Assembly (NCBI GenBank): GCA_015222965.1
Contig: JADFWF010000313.1
Coordinates: 1-7,114 of the forward strand
DNA: 7,114 nucleotides
Direction: 5' to 3'
Origin: Pseudomonadota bacterium
GTDB taxonomy: Bacteria; Pseudomonadota; Gammaproteobacteria; SZUA-229
Position numbers and translations under genes: made by a program. The notes beneath the pieces are model-generated. The model worked only from the letters and a program-made list of their open reading frames with translations. It was not told the DNA's origin and did not search any database. How positions within the stretch are numbered: position 1 is the first letter of the stretch; the number at the start of each line of letters is the position of its first letter. Positions 6,952 through 7,114 of this stretch are shown here, one piece after another.

Positions 6952-7114
6952 TCAGATCATCTCCAGCAGGCGGATCAGTTTCAGCAGTTTTGAGTCATCT
7001 TCCAGAGCGCCTTCCCAGAACGGATAGACCGCAGCATCGTTTCCTGCGCCGATAGTCAATCGCGCCTTGAAAGCATCAGCGGCACCTTCCGGCATAGCAT
7101 GTTCTTCAGGTATA
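6952..7114 (-). CDS. C-terminal 54 residues of an unrecognised protein
   Basis: An open frame enters from the right edge and stops at TGA (6952-6954). It ends GAGNDAAVYPFWEGALEDD, then SKLLKLIRLLEMI, a mixed segment followed by a likely amphipathic helix. It has no membrane segment and no motif I can name. Codon use and base composition resemble pgm, and the frame is free of stops to the edge, so it is likely real. Its place directly upstream of pgm in the same direction makes a carbohydrate-related role conceivable, but that is only guilt by association. Confidence 0.65.
   Translation of the reverse strand, partial: IPEEHAMPEGAADAFKARLTIGAGNDAAVYPFWEGALEDDSKLLKLIRLLEMI

Overview
The window looks like a chromosomal segment of a gammaproteobacterium, probably a sulfur-oxidising one. 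The pointers are a secreted Asn/Gly/Tyr/Trp-rich protein resembling sulfur globule envelope proteins, Gram-negative outer-membrane barrels ending in Phe, a YdcH plus DksA/TraR-type gene pair, a GTAG-headed REP-like hairpin, and a likely IscR-type operator. No rRNA, tRNA, CRISPR array, transposase or phage gene was seen.

Left part (1-888): the N-terminal 160 residues of a Tat-exported multicopper oxidase run off the left edge on the minus strand. A 406-bp intergenic region separates it from a divergent gene.

Plus-strand block (889-2622): an OprO/OprP-family porin, an AT-rich gap, then the sulfur-globule-like secreted protein. This block converges on the minus-strand genes at about 2640.

Minus-strand block, read right to left (7114 to 2662): the C-terminus of an unrecognised protein; a REP-like hairpin; a full-length phosphoglucomutase of the PGM1 type; a small YdcH/DUF465 protein; a DksA/TraR-type zinc-finger protein 34 bp further on, followed by a probable terminator; an eight-strand-type outer-membrane barrel protein with a perfect dyad in its leader; a 69-residue, very acidic protein of unknown function behind a 25-bp sequence matching the IscR type-1 motif at 22 of 25 positions; and an exported methionine sulfoxide reductase A.

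How the genes fit together: many products act in the envelope or periplasm (multicopper oxidase, porin, sulfur-globule-like protein, MsrA, small barrel). Pgm belongs to glucose-1-phosphate/glycogen and sugar-nucleotide metabolism. Only the YdcH-DksA-like pair looks like a tight operon; the other genes have gaps of 85-140 bp and probably their own promoters. No new multi-gene defence or mobile system is evident. The most interesting leads are the IscR-like site on the small acidic orphan gene, the sulfur-globule-like protein, the dyad upstream of the barrel gene and the REP-like hairpin.
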